11,661 nucleotides of DNA from an uncultured Chromatiales bacterium (lineage in GTDB: Bacteria > Pseudomonadota > Gammaproteobacteria > Steroidobacterales > GCA-2729495), in the NCBI GenBank assembly GCA_913058165.1, contig CAJXQV010000018.1:1-11661 (forward strand). The letters run 5' to 3'. Position 1 is the first letter of the stretch. Every line of letters begins with the position of its first letter. Positions 1 to 5,058 of the stretch are shown here, piece by piece. The position numbers and the translations under genes are program-made. The notes under the pieces are model-generated. The model was given only the letters and a program-made list of their open reading frames with translations, had not been told where the DNA came from and made no database searches.

Positions 1-43
1 TTGCCTCTTGTCTCGTGGGCTCGGAGATGTGTATAAGAGACAG
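1..43. other. Illumina Nextera read-2 adapter with i7 index (library artefact)
   Basis: Bases 10-43 match the Nextera transposase read-2 adapter, ending in the 19-base Tn5 mosaic end (25-43, AGATGTGTATAAGAGACAG). Bases 2-9 (TGCCTCTT) equal the oligo form of Nextera index N711, and base 1 would be the last base of the P7 flow-cell arm. Genomic sequence therefore begins at 44. The match is seen directly; the index name is recalled from the published Illumina adapter set. It is not a natural Tn5 or IS50 end. Confidence 0.97.
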
Positions 44-448
44 GTCCTGACTTTTGGCGCCATGCGCCTTCAAGATTTCGAAAATAATGTCTTGTTTGCG
101 TGACCGGGCAAGACCTTCAAGACCCATTGAGCTAGCCAGTGCTACCAGTTCGGCTACCTGCGTGTTCTTCAGTTCGTTAAGGTGCAGAAGGTTCTTGTTC
201 TTCTCCAGCTCATCTTTACGAATGATGTCGTTCTCAGTAAATGTGCCGAACTCTTCGCTATCCGGGCGACGCCGACGACCGCGGGTTTTATTACCGCCCT
301 TGGCGCCATCACCACCTTTATTGTGGTTAGAACGATTACCGCCACGATTATTGCCGCCTTTGCTACCACCGCCACCGCCACTGCCATCGCCATTGCTATT
401 GCCGCCACCAGCACCGGAACGAGCAGAACTTCCTAAATAACCTCTCAC
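44..448 (-). CDS. rho: Transcription termination factor Rho, N-terminal part (3' end cut by adapter)
   Basis: Rho is the hexameric RNA helicase that ends transcription at C-rich sites. Only 135 residues are present; the primary RNA-binding and ATPase domains lie beyond the contig end. Residues 90-129 are a clear Rho N-terminal helical domain ([16 protein letters not shown], then [11 protein letters not shown]), close to the E. coli start of MNLTELKNTPVSELI. In front lie about 89 extra residues: a Gly/Asn/Ser/Arg-rich low-complexity stretch (6-56), an RRRR cluster (58-61) and a charged linker. The start is GTG at 448-446. It overlaps the trxA stop TGA as GTGA and has GGAG 8 nt upstream (460-457), so translation is probably coupled to trxA. 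Gene order trxA-rho is the gammaproteobacterial norm. Other frames are also open over the low-complexity part, but only this frame joins the conserved Rho domain. Confidence 0.93.
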
Positions 449-765
449 AGGTTCTTCTCCAGAAATTCCGCTAACTGTTTCTTGGACACCGCACCTACCT
501 GCTGAGCCTCAACAACTCCGTTCTTAAACAAAATAAGTGTCGGAATGCTGCGAATGCCATATTGCTGTGGCGTTTTCGGGTTTGCGTCAACATCGACCTT
601 CGCAATATTCAGCCGGCCTTCATACTCGGGGGCCAGCTCTTCAAGGATCGGACCAATCATTTTGCAAGGACTGCACCACTCTGCCCAGAAATCGACCAGA
701 ACAGGTACCGCTGACTCCATGACATCAGACTGAAAACTCGTATCGCTTACGTGCGCTATGCTCAT
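445..765 (-). CDS. trxA: Thioredoxin TrxA with CSPC active site
   Basis: This is a cytoplasmic dithiol-disulfide oxidoreductase, reduced by thioredoxin reductase, that supplies electrons to ribonucleotide reductase, PAPS reductase and oxidised proteins. It has 106 residues, a normal thioredoxin length. The redox motif is W30-C31-S32-P33-C34-K35, the buried Asp is D25, and the cis-proline loop is S73-I74-P75-T76. The first X of CXXC is Ser rather than the usual Gly, and the codon on the minus strand is clearly AGT. The N-terminus carries no signal peptide. A promoter with near-consensus boxes lies directly upstream (796-824), giving a leader of roughly 25 nt. The stop codon overlaps the rho GTG start. 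Divergence from rhlB matches the known trxA/rhlB arrangement. A divergent thioredoxin paralogue is the only alternative, and the rho linkage argues against it. Confidence 0.95.
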   Translation of the reverse strand: MSIAHVSDTSFQSDVMESAVPVLVDFWAEWCSPCKMIGPILEELAPEYEGRLNIAKVDVDANPKTPQQYGIRSIPTLILFKNGVVEAQQVGAVSKKQLAEFLEKNL

Positions 766-795
766 ATTTCACTTTCGCTATATAAAATTTGGGAA

Positions 796-824
796 ATTAT
801 TGGGAAGTTTAAGGCTATTGACAA
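796..824 (-). promoter_or_regulatory. Predicted sigma70 promoter of trxA-rho
   Basis: On the minus strand TTGTCA (824-819) is followed after exactly 17 nt by AATAAT (801-796). Each box differs from consensus at one position. Transcription would start near 789, about 25 nt before the trxA ATG. This is read by eye from sequence only. Confidence 0.6.
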
Positions 825-952
825 AAAATGCTGTATTTGAATTTGGCCGGGAAATCGGCATGGGCTATAAGCCCTGAGTGTGTATTCGCTGCTTAAGCCA
901 GTGTCTCCCCAAAAGACACACTTAAACAGTCACCTAAATCTTCAGTAAGAAT

Positions 953-961
953 TGCTATAAC
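953..961 (+). promoter_or_regulatory. Possible extended -10 promoter for rhlB
   Basis: TGCTATAAC is an extended -10 element (TGn followed by TATAAC, 5 of 6 to consensus). No good -35 box stands 16-18 nt upstream. If used, the rhlB leader would be about 205 nt long, and it would contain the inverted repeat at 1081-1096. Confidence 0.3.
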
Positions 962-1080
962 GTTTTATTACGCCACTAATGAAGGTTTGCGCCGAATCAG
1001 GCACAATGCACTGCGATCTAGGGTTTGGGCTTAAAGTCTAACCCAACACAGGTCGTGTTCTGGCTCTTCGATTCGGCGGG

Positions 1081-1096
1081 TGCGGTTAAAACCGCA
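1081..1096. repeat. Perfect inverted repeat upstream of rhlB
   Basis: TGCGGTT-AA-AACCGCA is a perfect 7-bp dyad about 80 bases before the rhlB start. It could be an operator, or a leader hairpin of 6 bp with a 4-base loop. No T tract follows, so a terminator is unlikely. Confidence 0.4.
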
Positions 1097-1174
1097 AGTC
1101 GTTAACCAATTTGACCCCTTCCGGAACAATATTGCAAGTGCTATTGGCACTTTTTAAGGGAATACTGCAGCACC

Positions 1175-2464
1175 ATGAGTGAATCAAAAACCCCAGAAGC
1201 AGATATCAGCTTCGCCAGTCTCGACCTTCCTGAAGAACTTCAGGCAGGCATCCGCAAAACAGGCTTTACCCATTGCACGCCGATTCAAGGGCAAACACTG
1301 CCCATTGCACTCAGTGGCAAAGACGTCGCCGGTCAGGCGCAAACAGGCACGGGCAAAACAGCCGCATTCCTGATTGCTACATTCAGCCATTTGTTGCGCA
1401 ACCCGTTGCCCGCCGACCAGGCAACTGACAAAAACCCACGCGCAGTCATCCTGGCACCTACCCGCGAACTCGCATTGCAAATTCACTCGGACTGCGGGTC
1501 ACTTGGTGCGGCCACAGGCTTACGTTGTCAGGTGGTCTTTGGTGGCGCCGATTACGACAAGCAACGAGACAAACTCCAAGCGGGCGTTGATGTGCTGATC
1601 GGTACACCGGGTCGATTTATTGACTACCTCAAGCAAGGTGTATTCAACCTGAATTCTGTTCAGGTAATGGTGCTAGATGAGGCCGACCGTATGTTTGACC
1701 TGGGTTTCATCAAAGACATCCGCTACGTCATGCGCCGTCTGCCGCCGGCAGATATGCGGCTTAATCTGCTGTTCTCAGCAACGCTCAACCAAAAGGTTCT
1801 CGAGCTGGCCTATGAGCACATGAATGATCCGGTTTCGGTTCGAATTGAACCGGAAAAAGTGACCGCCGACAAGGTAACTCAGGCCGTCTACTTCCCGGGC
1901 AACCACGAAAAGCAGCGCTTGCTCGTTAACCTACTGCGCGAAGTGGACGCACAGCGAACCATGGTGTTCGTTAACATGAAACACCAGGCAGAAAAAGTTG
2001 CCGTACTGCTATCCGCGAACGGCTTTAGTGCGTCAGCTATATCGGGCGACGTGCCACAGAACAAACGTATGCGGATGCTGGAATCTTTCCAGTCGGGTGA
2101 ACTGGCTATTTTGATTGCAACCGACGTTGCATCACGCGGCTTGCATATTGATGGAGTCACTCACGTGGTTAACTACGACCTGCCTCAGGATTGCGAAGAC
2201 TACGTGCATCGTATCGGACGAACTGCGCGCGCCGGCGCCTCCGGCGATGCCATTAGCTTTGCCTGCGAAAGCTATGCAATGACTATGCCCGACATCGAAA
2301 AATACATTGGGTTTTCGATTCCGGTTAAGCCCATTACACCAGAACTTCTGGCCGAAGTGACTGTTCCAAAAATGCCGCCCCGCAAACGCAGCGGACCATC
2401 AAAAGGCGGCGCAGGTGGCCGTGGCAGACCGCACAGCGGTGGTGGACAGCACCGCAGACGTTAG
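1175..2464 (+). CDS. rhlB: ATP-dependent RNA helicase RhlB (DEAD-box)
   Basis: RhlB unwinds structured RNA and, in E. coli, feeds it to the RNase E degradosome; it acts in the cytoplasm at the inner-membrane-associated degradosome. The protein has 429 residues, close to the E. coli length. Motifs are in order: Q motif (F31, PIQ 36-38), motif I AQTGTGKT 55-62, Ia PTRELA 95-100, Ib TPGR 144-147, II DEAD 168-171, III SAT 201-203, IV VFVN 264-267, [12 protein letters not shown] 315-325, [12 protein letters not shown] 345-354. The stretch [11 protein letters not shown] and the C-terminal SIPV region are RhlB-like rather than SrmB- or RhlE-like. The tail after 400 is basic and Gly-rich (RGRP, HRRR), typical of RNA-binding tails. 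The ribosome-binding site is weak: AAGGGA at 1156-1161 lies 13 nt from the ATG. Divergence from trxA-rho is conserved synteny. The gene converges on yrfG with 29 bases between stops. Confidence 0.96.
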   Translation: MSESKTPEADISFASLDLPEELQAGIRKTGFTHCTPIQGQTLPIALSGKDVAGQAQTGTGKTAAFLIATFSHLLRNPLPADQATDKNPRAVILAPTRELALQIHSDCGSLGAATGLRCQVVFGGADYDKQRDKLQAGVDVLIGTPGRFIDYLKQGVFNLNSVQVMVLDEADRMFDLGFIKDIRYVMRRLPPADMRLNLLFSATLNQKVLELAYEHMNDPVSVRIEPEKVTADKVTQAVYFPGNHEKQRLLVNLLREVDAQRTMVFVNMKHQAEKVAVLLSANGFSASAISGDVPQNKRMRMLESFQSGELAILIATDVASRGLHIDGVTHVVNYDLPQDCEDYVHRIGRTARAGASGDAISFACESYAMTMPDIEKYIGFSIPVKPITPELLAEVTVPKMPPRKRSGPSKGGAGGRGRPHSGGGQHRRR

Positions 2465-2493
2465 ACTGCGCTTAAAGCTCTAAGGGTTTCAGG

Positions 2494-3204
2494 TCAAACA
2501 GGTTCCGGGGCATTCATCGCCCCGGGACCTAATAGTTCATCAAGGCTGTGCACCGATGCGAAGGTTTCAATCACACGGGCGGGCAGGCTTGTATCGGGGC
2601 GCTCAACCGCAACCACCCGATCAATTCCGTAGTCTCTCGCAGCACGCAGCACCGACAAGCTGTCGTCAACAAACAAACTTCTGCTGCGATCAAACCCCAA
2701 ACTAGCCTGCAGCGCGGGCCAAAACTCCGCTCGCTCTTTCGGATAGCCGAACTCATGCGATGTGACCATGCCATCAAAATAGTGGTCAAAATCCACCGCT
2801 GATAATTTAACCCGCAGGGCTTCCGGATGCGCGTTTGTCACAAGAATTAACCGCCGATGGCTTTTTTGTACGGCCTCCAGAAAGCGGCGGGTATCTGGCA
2901 AAAAGCCCACCTTATGACCAATAGACTGTTTGAGCGCCGCCATATCCAGATCCAGAGCTTCGCTCCAGTACTCGAGGCAATACCACTCGAGGCTGCCCTC
3001 TTTAGCCGCGAAGAGCTCGAAGAGGTCGGCGCGGGCGTCAGCCTCGGAGATATCACGCTTTAACGCTATGCGAGCCGGCACCAGTTCCCGCCAGAAGTAA
3101 TGGTCGAAGGCCAGATCAAGCATGGTGCCGTCCATATCAAGCAGGACGGTGTCGCAATGACCCCAATCGACACTTCGCTGCTTTGCTTTATTTCCCTCGG
3201 TCAT
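2494..3204 (-). CDS. yrfG: GMP/IMP nucleotidase YrfG (HAD superfamily)
   Basis: This is a HAD-family phosphatase; the E. coli homologue hydrolyses purine nucleoside monophosphates such as GMP and IMP. It has 236 residues. HAD motif I is D23-M-D25-G-T, motif II is in LVTNAH (T123), motif III lysine is K156 (YPKE) and motif IV is the V179-D180-D181 acidic pair. The stretch DTVLLDMDGT followed by LAFDHYFW and WYCLEYWSE matches YrfG very closely and separates it from Gph and NagD phosphatases. The cap domain lies between motifs I and II (about residues 35-110). The ribosome-binding site is poor, with only GGA abutting the ATG. It is divergent from cysQ with 55 bases between starts. In related bacteria nudE commonly lies next to these two genes; no nudE is present here. 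The C-terminal codons lie inside a strong hairpin (2501-2529). Confidence 0.9.
   Translation of the reverse strand: MTEGNKAKQRSVDWGHCDTVLLDMDGTMLDLAFDHYFWRELVPARIALKRDISEADARADLFELFAAKEGSLEWYCLEYWSEALDLDMAALKQSIGHKVGFLPDTRRFLEAVQKSHRRLILVTNAHPEALRVKLSAVDFDHYFDGMVTSHEFGYPKERAEFWPALQASLGFDRSRSLFVDDSLSVLRAARDYGIDRVVAVERPDTSLPARVIETFASVHSLDELLGPGAMNAPEPV
2501..2529. terminator. Strong hairpin at the rhlB/yrfG convergent junction
   Basis: GGTTCCGGGGC and GCCCCGGGACC form an 11-bp stem with one G-U-type mismatch and a 7-base loop. It overlaps the last codons of yrfG and lies 37 bases past the rhlB stop. Neither side has a proper T tract, so it may protect 3' ends or act with Rho rather than as a classical intrinsic terminator. 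Confidence 0.4.
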
Positions 3205-3235
3205 TCCGATACTTTACGGCATTCGCTATCGATTG

Positions 3236-3247
3236 TGGTTGCAACCA
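3236..3247. promoter_or_regulatory. Perfect 12-bp palindrome in the yrfG-cysQ divergent promoter region
   Basis: TGGTTGCAACCA is a perfect 12-bp palindrome, 12 bases before the chosen cysQ start and about 31 bases before the yrfG start. Its position in a 55-base divergent spacer fits an operator serving one or both genes. I do not recognise the regulator. Confidence 0.35.
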
Positions 3248-3259
3248 ACAGGCCATCCC

Positions 3260-4057
3260 ATGCAGACAAACCTGAAACAACTCATCCCCGACGTTCTCAC
3301 CATTGCCCGTGAAGCGGGGCAGGATATCCTGGAGATCTACCAGAGTGATATCGACGTAGAAACCAAAGCCGATGATTCACCTTTAACCGCCGCCGATCGC
3401 GCAGCGCATAACCGCATTGTTGCCGGACTGACCGCGTTAACACCCGGCATTCCGATTCTGTCGGAAGAGTCTGTTGTTATACCTTTTGCGGAACGGTCAG
3501 GCTGGAAGGAATACTGGCTCGTCGACCCACTCGATGGCACCAAAGAATTTATTAAAAAGAACGGTGAGTTCACCGTTAATATTGCGCTGATCCAGGGGCA
3601 TAAGTCTGTGCTTGGGGTTGTGCATGTCCCCGATAAAGACACCGACTATTTTGGCTGCACTGAAACCGGCTCATTTATACAGCGCGCGGGCGAAGCTGCC
3701 ATCACAATTCGCGTAACGACTCCGGCACCGTCCCCTGTGCGTGTCGTTGGCAGTCGCTCACACCGTGGTGAGCTTGTTGACGCCTATCTGAAAAAGCTGG
3801 GTTCACACGTGATGGTATCCATGGGCAGTTCGCTAAAGCTGTGCCTGGTCGCAGCAGGGGAAGCAGACGTCTACCCCCGCCTCGGCCTGACATCAGAATG
3901 GGACACCGCCGCCGCACAGGCTATAGTTGAATGTGCCGGTGGCTGCGTTATCGGCCTCGATGCCAAACCACTGCTGTATAACGCGAAAGCAGACATTCTG
4001 AACCCACATTTCATTGTTTATGGCGATGGCTCAAAAGACTGGACCCGCTATCTGTAA
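3260..4057 (+). CDS. cysQ: 3'(2'),5'-bisphosphate nucleotidase CysQ
   Basis: CysQ removes the 3'-phosphate from PAP (and PAPS), the by-product of sulfate assimilation and of 4'-phosphopantetheine transfer, so PAP does not build up and inhibit sulfotransferases and RNases. It is a lithium-sensitive, magnesium-dependent member of the inositol monophosphatase fold. The protein has 265 residues. Metal-binding motifs are S68-E69-E70, D89-P-L-D92-G-T94 and W213-D-T-A, preceded by ADDSPLTAAD at 37-46. The stretch YWLVDPLDGTKEFIK with NGEFTVNIALI is the CysQ signature, as opposed to SuhB. ATG at 3260 was chosen because homologues start just before this helix; an upstream in-frame TTG at 3233 would run through the palindrome and add nine unlikely residues. 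The ribosome-binding site is weak. It is divergent from yrfG. Confidence 0.94.
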   Translation: MQTNLKQLIPDVLTIAREAGQDILEIYQSDIDVETKADDSPLTAADRAAHNRIVAGLTALTPGIPILSEESVVIPFAERSGWKEYWLVDPLDGTKEFIKKNGEFTVNIALIQGHKSVLGVVHVPDKDTDYFGCTETGSFIQRAGEAAITIRVTTPAPSPVRVVGSRSHRGELVDAYLKKLGSHVMVSMGSSLKLCLVAAGEADVYPRLGLTSEWDTAAAQAIVECAGGCVIGLDAKPLLYNAKADILNPHFIVYGDGSKDWTRYL

Positions 4058-4084
4058 GGTGAAATAACGCCCTCAAGATGTCGC

Positions 4085-4113
4085 TTGGGAGACCCATGAA
4101 AGACTGCTAGAAT
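4085..4113 (+). promoter_or_regulatory. Predicted extended -10 promoter of the ydcH-like gene
   Basis: TTGGGA (4085-4090) and TAGAAT (4108-4113) are separated by exactly 17 nt, and the -10 box is preceded by TGC, giving an extended -10 element. Transcription would start near 4120 and leave a leader of about 110 nt before the next gene. It lies 28 bases after the cysQ stop, so the small gene need not depend on cysQ transcription. Confidence 0.55.
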
Positions 4114-4228
4114 GCTCTCAAGCTACCTGCAAAGGCTCCGGAACAATAGTAGCCGCATAAAAATACCCGGACAGACCGACAGGAACAACCCGCAGGTCAA
4201 TATCCCAAGAAGTTACTGCTGATGCAGT

Positions 4229-4471
4229 ATGAGCGATAGTACTGATTGTAAATTCATGAGTGATAACGTCGAAACCAGCGTATTCCGTGCCCGCTCCCGC
4301 CTTAAAGAGTTGCGGGTTGCGCATCATGATCTTGATATCTCGATTCATGAGCTATCAGTCAATCCGAACATCGACCTGCTAAAGATCAAACGCCTGAAAA
4401 AACAGAAACTCCGCATCAAAGACATGATTGTCCGCATTGAGAGCCAGTTAATTCCAGACCTCAACGCGTAA
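4229..4471 (+). CDS. YdcH/DUF465 family small protein
   Basis: This is a small charged protein of 80 residues (71 if the second ATG at 4256 is used). The core reads LKELRVAHHDLDISI, then LKIKRLKKQKLRIKD and IESQLIPDLNA, which is the helix-turn-helix hairpin pattern of the DUF465 (YdcH) family with its characteristic RLKK-KL-LKD segment. The family is widespread in proteobacteria and has no settled function. The predicted fold is two amphipathic helices forming a coiled-coil hairpin, with no signal peptide or membrane segment. Neither ATG has a convincing ribosome-binding site; the two starts give similar N-termini (MSDSTD and MSDNVE), suggesting a small local duplication. An 8-bp inverted repeat (GACCTCAA 4457-4464 and TTGAGGTC 4484-4491) brackets the stop codon and may protect the 3' end. 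An antisense reading frame over 4118-4348 was judged a shadow. Confidence 0.8.
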   Translation: MSDSTDCKFMSDNVETSVFRARSRLKELRVAHHDLDISIHELSVNPNIDLLKIKRLKKQKLRIKDMIVRIESQLIPDLNA

Positions 4472-4585
4472 ATGCTCGGCTGCTTGAGGTCCTCGCCAAC
4501 TGCCGTATCCAGATGCTTGTCGGAACTCCTTACATATAAGGAAGATTCACAAGCCTTTGTTTCTAATGGATAATCGAAGCAGTTC

Positions 4586-4601
4586 TGTGATGCCTGTCAC
4601 G
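4586..4601. promoter_or_regulatory. CRP/Vfr-like dyad
   Basis: TGTGA-TGCCTG-TCACG matches the CRP-family core TGTGA-N6-TCACA at 9 of 10 positions. It is centred about 217 bases before the predicted small-RNA start, so it would act at a distance or on another transcript. A second dyad, GTGA-N8-TCAC (4713-4728), has the wrong spacing for CRP. Confidence 0.35.
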
Positions 4602-4607
4602 ATAGTG

Positions 4608-4672
4608 CTGCGCCAGCATGTCGAAAAAAAAGACAATACGCCAAAATGCCCAGTGAAGAACCGCTGGCGCAG
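4608..4672. repeat. Twin inverted 10-mers, candidate sigma54 activator sites
   Basis: CTGCGCCAGC (4608-4617) recurs perfectly as GCTGGCGCAG (4663-4672), 55 bases away, or about five helical turns. The left copy is itself near-palindromic (TGCTG-CGC-CAGCA, 4606-4618). The copies are centred near -197 and -142 relative to the predicted start at 4810, within the usual range for enhancer-binding-protein sites. Which activator would bind is unknown; it does not match the NtrC consensus TGCACC-N5-GGTGCA. A long-range RNA stem is the alternative reading. Confidence 0.5.
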
Positions 4673-4730
4673 AGCATAACGAGCGGTCGCCGCGCATCGC
4701 CTGGGGGAAATAGTGAGACTGGCATCACAC

Positions 4731-4743
4731 TAAATAATTGATT
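4731..4743 (-). promoter_or_regulatory. IHF binding site (perfect consensus)
   Basis: On the minus strand the sequence reads AATCAATTATTTA, a full match to WATCAANNNNTTR. It is centred about 73 bases before the predicted start at 4810, between the paired activator sites and the -24/-12 promoter. IHF bends DNA there in many sigma54 promoters. A 13-base degenerate match can arise by chance, so position is the stronger argument. Confidence 0.6.
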
Positions 4744-4783
4744 TTCCGACTTTAGTTAAATCGAAGCACTTACGACATTTAGC

Positions 4784-4799
4784 TGGCACGCATTCTGCA
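4784..4799 (+). promoter_or_regulatory. Sigma54 (RpoN) -24/-12 promoter
   Basis: TGGCACGCATTCTGCA matches the consensus TGGCACG-N4-TTGCW at every fixed position except one (C for the first T of TTGC). The GG and GC pairs have the correct spacing. Transcription should start about 12 nt past the GC, near G4810. No ATG or plus-strand protein gene follows; a structured segment and an intrinsic terminator do. Confidence 0.75.
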
Positions 4800-4809
4800 A
4801 GATACAAGT

Positions 4810-4929
4810 GACACTAAAACTCGTATCAATAACAAGAAGGTTTATTTATAAACCCTTGCTTCGCTCTCTGGAGTTTTAGCTCGTCCGTTCCGTGCCAATA
4901 AAACCCGCCGTCAGGCGGGTTCTTTTTTT
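4810..4929 (+). ncRNA. Predicted sigma54-dependent small RNA, about 120 nt
   Basis: The segment lies between a sigma54 promoter and a strong intrinsic terminator. It folds into three elements. CTAAAACTC (4814-4822) pairs perfectly with GAGTTTTAG (4871-4879), a 9-bp stem. Inside it, CAAG-AA-GGTTTA (4833-4844) pairs with TAAACC-CTTG (4849-4858) across a UUUA loop, with an AA bulge. The third is the terminator hairpin. Single-stranded parts are GTATCAATAA (4823-4832), the CU-rich CTTCGCTCTCTG (4859-4870), which could pair with GGAG-type ribosome-binding sites, and a linker at 4880-4901. A poly-U end suits Hfq. It contains no ATG; the only short frame starts at GTG 4808 without a ribosome-binding site. 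By eye it does not match Qrr, GlmY/GlmZ, CrcZ or RsmY/Z. Existence is inferred; the motifs and pairings are seen. Confidence 0.7.
4902..4929 (+). terminator. Rho-independent terminator of the small RNA
   Basis: AACCCGCC-GTCA-GGCGGGTT forms a perfect 8-bp stem with a 4-base loop, followed by C and seven T (4923-4929). In the other direction the hairpin is followed by TTTTATT, so it could also stop transcripts from the convergent hydrolase gene, which ends 130 bases away. Confidence 0.93.
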
Positions 4930-5058
4930 GCCTCAACCTAAGTACTAACGGCCTTCAGCCTGATCGTCCGATGCCACTGCAGACTCTGCGGGTGCATGGG
5001 CATCCGTATCTCACGGCAATCAGCAATACCAACAAGAAAATCTTGTTCGGAACAACTA
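4930..5058. other. Spacer between the terminator and the hydrolase 3' end
   Basis: No gene is seen. The spacer holds a nested dyad (GATGCC 4970-4975 with GGCATC 4999-5004, enclosing GCAG/CTGC) and a perfect hairpin AACAAGA-AAA-TCTTGTT (5031-5047). The second lies 11 bases past the hydrolase stop on the minus strand and may act as a weak terminator or 3'-end stabiliser, although its T tract is poor. Confidence 0.4.

Larger units (their letters stand above)
766..1174. other. Divergent trxA-rhlB intergenic region
   Basis: These 409 bases hold no credible gene on either strand. They contain the trxA promoter, a possible rhlB extended -10 box, and three short inverted repeats: GGGCT-ATA-AGCCC near 864-876, GTGTCT/AGACAC (901-906 and 914-919), and TGCGGTT-AA-AACCGCA (1081-1096). 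None is followed by a T tract, so they look more like operators or leader hairpins than terminators. A TTGACA at 818-823 on the plus strand has no matching -10 box. Confidence 0.7.
4472..4809. other. Regulatory region upstream of the predicted sigma54 small RNA
   Basis: There is no credible protein gene here. The first 110 bases hold the 3' end of the ydcH-like transcript and a small hairpin (TCCTTA-CATA-TAAGGA, 4527-4542) without a T tract. From 4586 onward there are a CRP-like dyad, a TGTC/GACA dyad (4619-4635, 9-base A-rich spacer), two inverted copies of CTGCGCCAGC, an IHF consensus and the -24/-12 promoter. The order matches the layout known for enhancer-dependent sigma54 promoters. Confidence 0.65.

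Noticed and set aside
25..43. Tn5/IS50-like mosaic end as evidence of a natural transposon
   Set aside because: It is joined to the synthetic Nextera adapter and an index sequence, so it comes from library preparation.
54..440. Long plus-strand open frames (Pro/Leu-rich 128 aa and Ala/Thr-rich 84 aa) and a second minus-strand frame
   Set aside because: All lie over the GC-biased, repetitive Rho N-terminal coding stretch. The minus frame that joins the conserved Rho domain explains the DNA; the others are compositional shadows.
818..823. Plus-strand TTGACA as an rhlB promoter -35 box
   Set aside because: No acceptable -10 hexamer lies 15-19 bases downstream, and the same bases form the -35 box of the better minus-strand trxA promoter.
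1111..1132. TTGACC / CAATAT as an rhlB promoter
   Set aside because: The spacing of about 10 bases is far too short for sigma70.
3233..3259. TTG upstream start for cysQ
   Set aside because: It would add residues that homologues lack, and it would place the 12-bp palindrome inside coding sequence; ATG 3260 matches the family N-terminus.
4118..4348. Minus-strand frame of 76 aa overlapping the ydcH-like gene
   Set aside because: It has no recognisable domain or ribosome-binding site, and it lies antisense to a gene with a clear DUF465 pattern and promoter.
4808..4879. Short GTG-initiated frame (23 codons) across the small-RNA segment
   Set aside because: There is no ribosome-binding site within a transcript starting near 4810, no ATG, and the sequence is better explained by the paired stems. 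A leaderless micro-ORF is not excluded but has no positive support.
4810..4929. Assignment of the small RNA to Qrr, GlmY/GlmZ, CrcZ or RsmY/Z
   Set aside because: By eye the Qrr conserved core, GlmY/Z stems, repeated CrcZ A-rich motifs and multiple GGA loops of RsmY/Z are not present.
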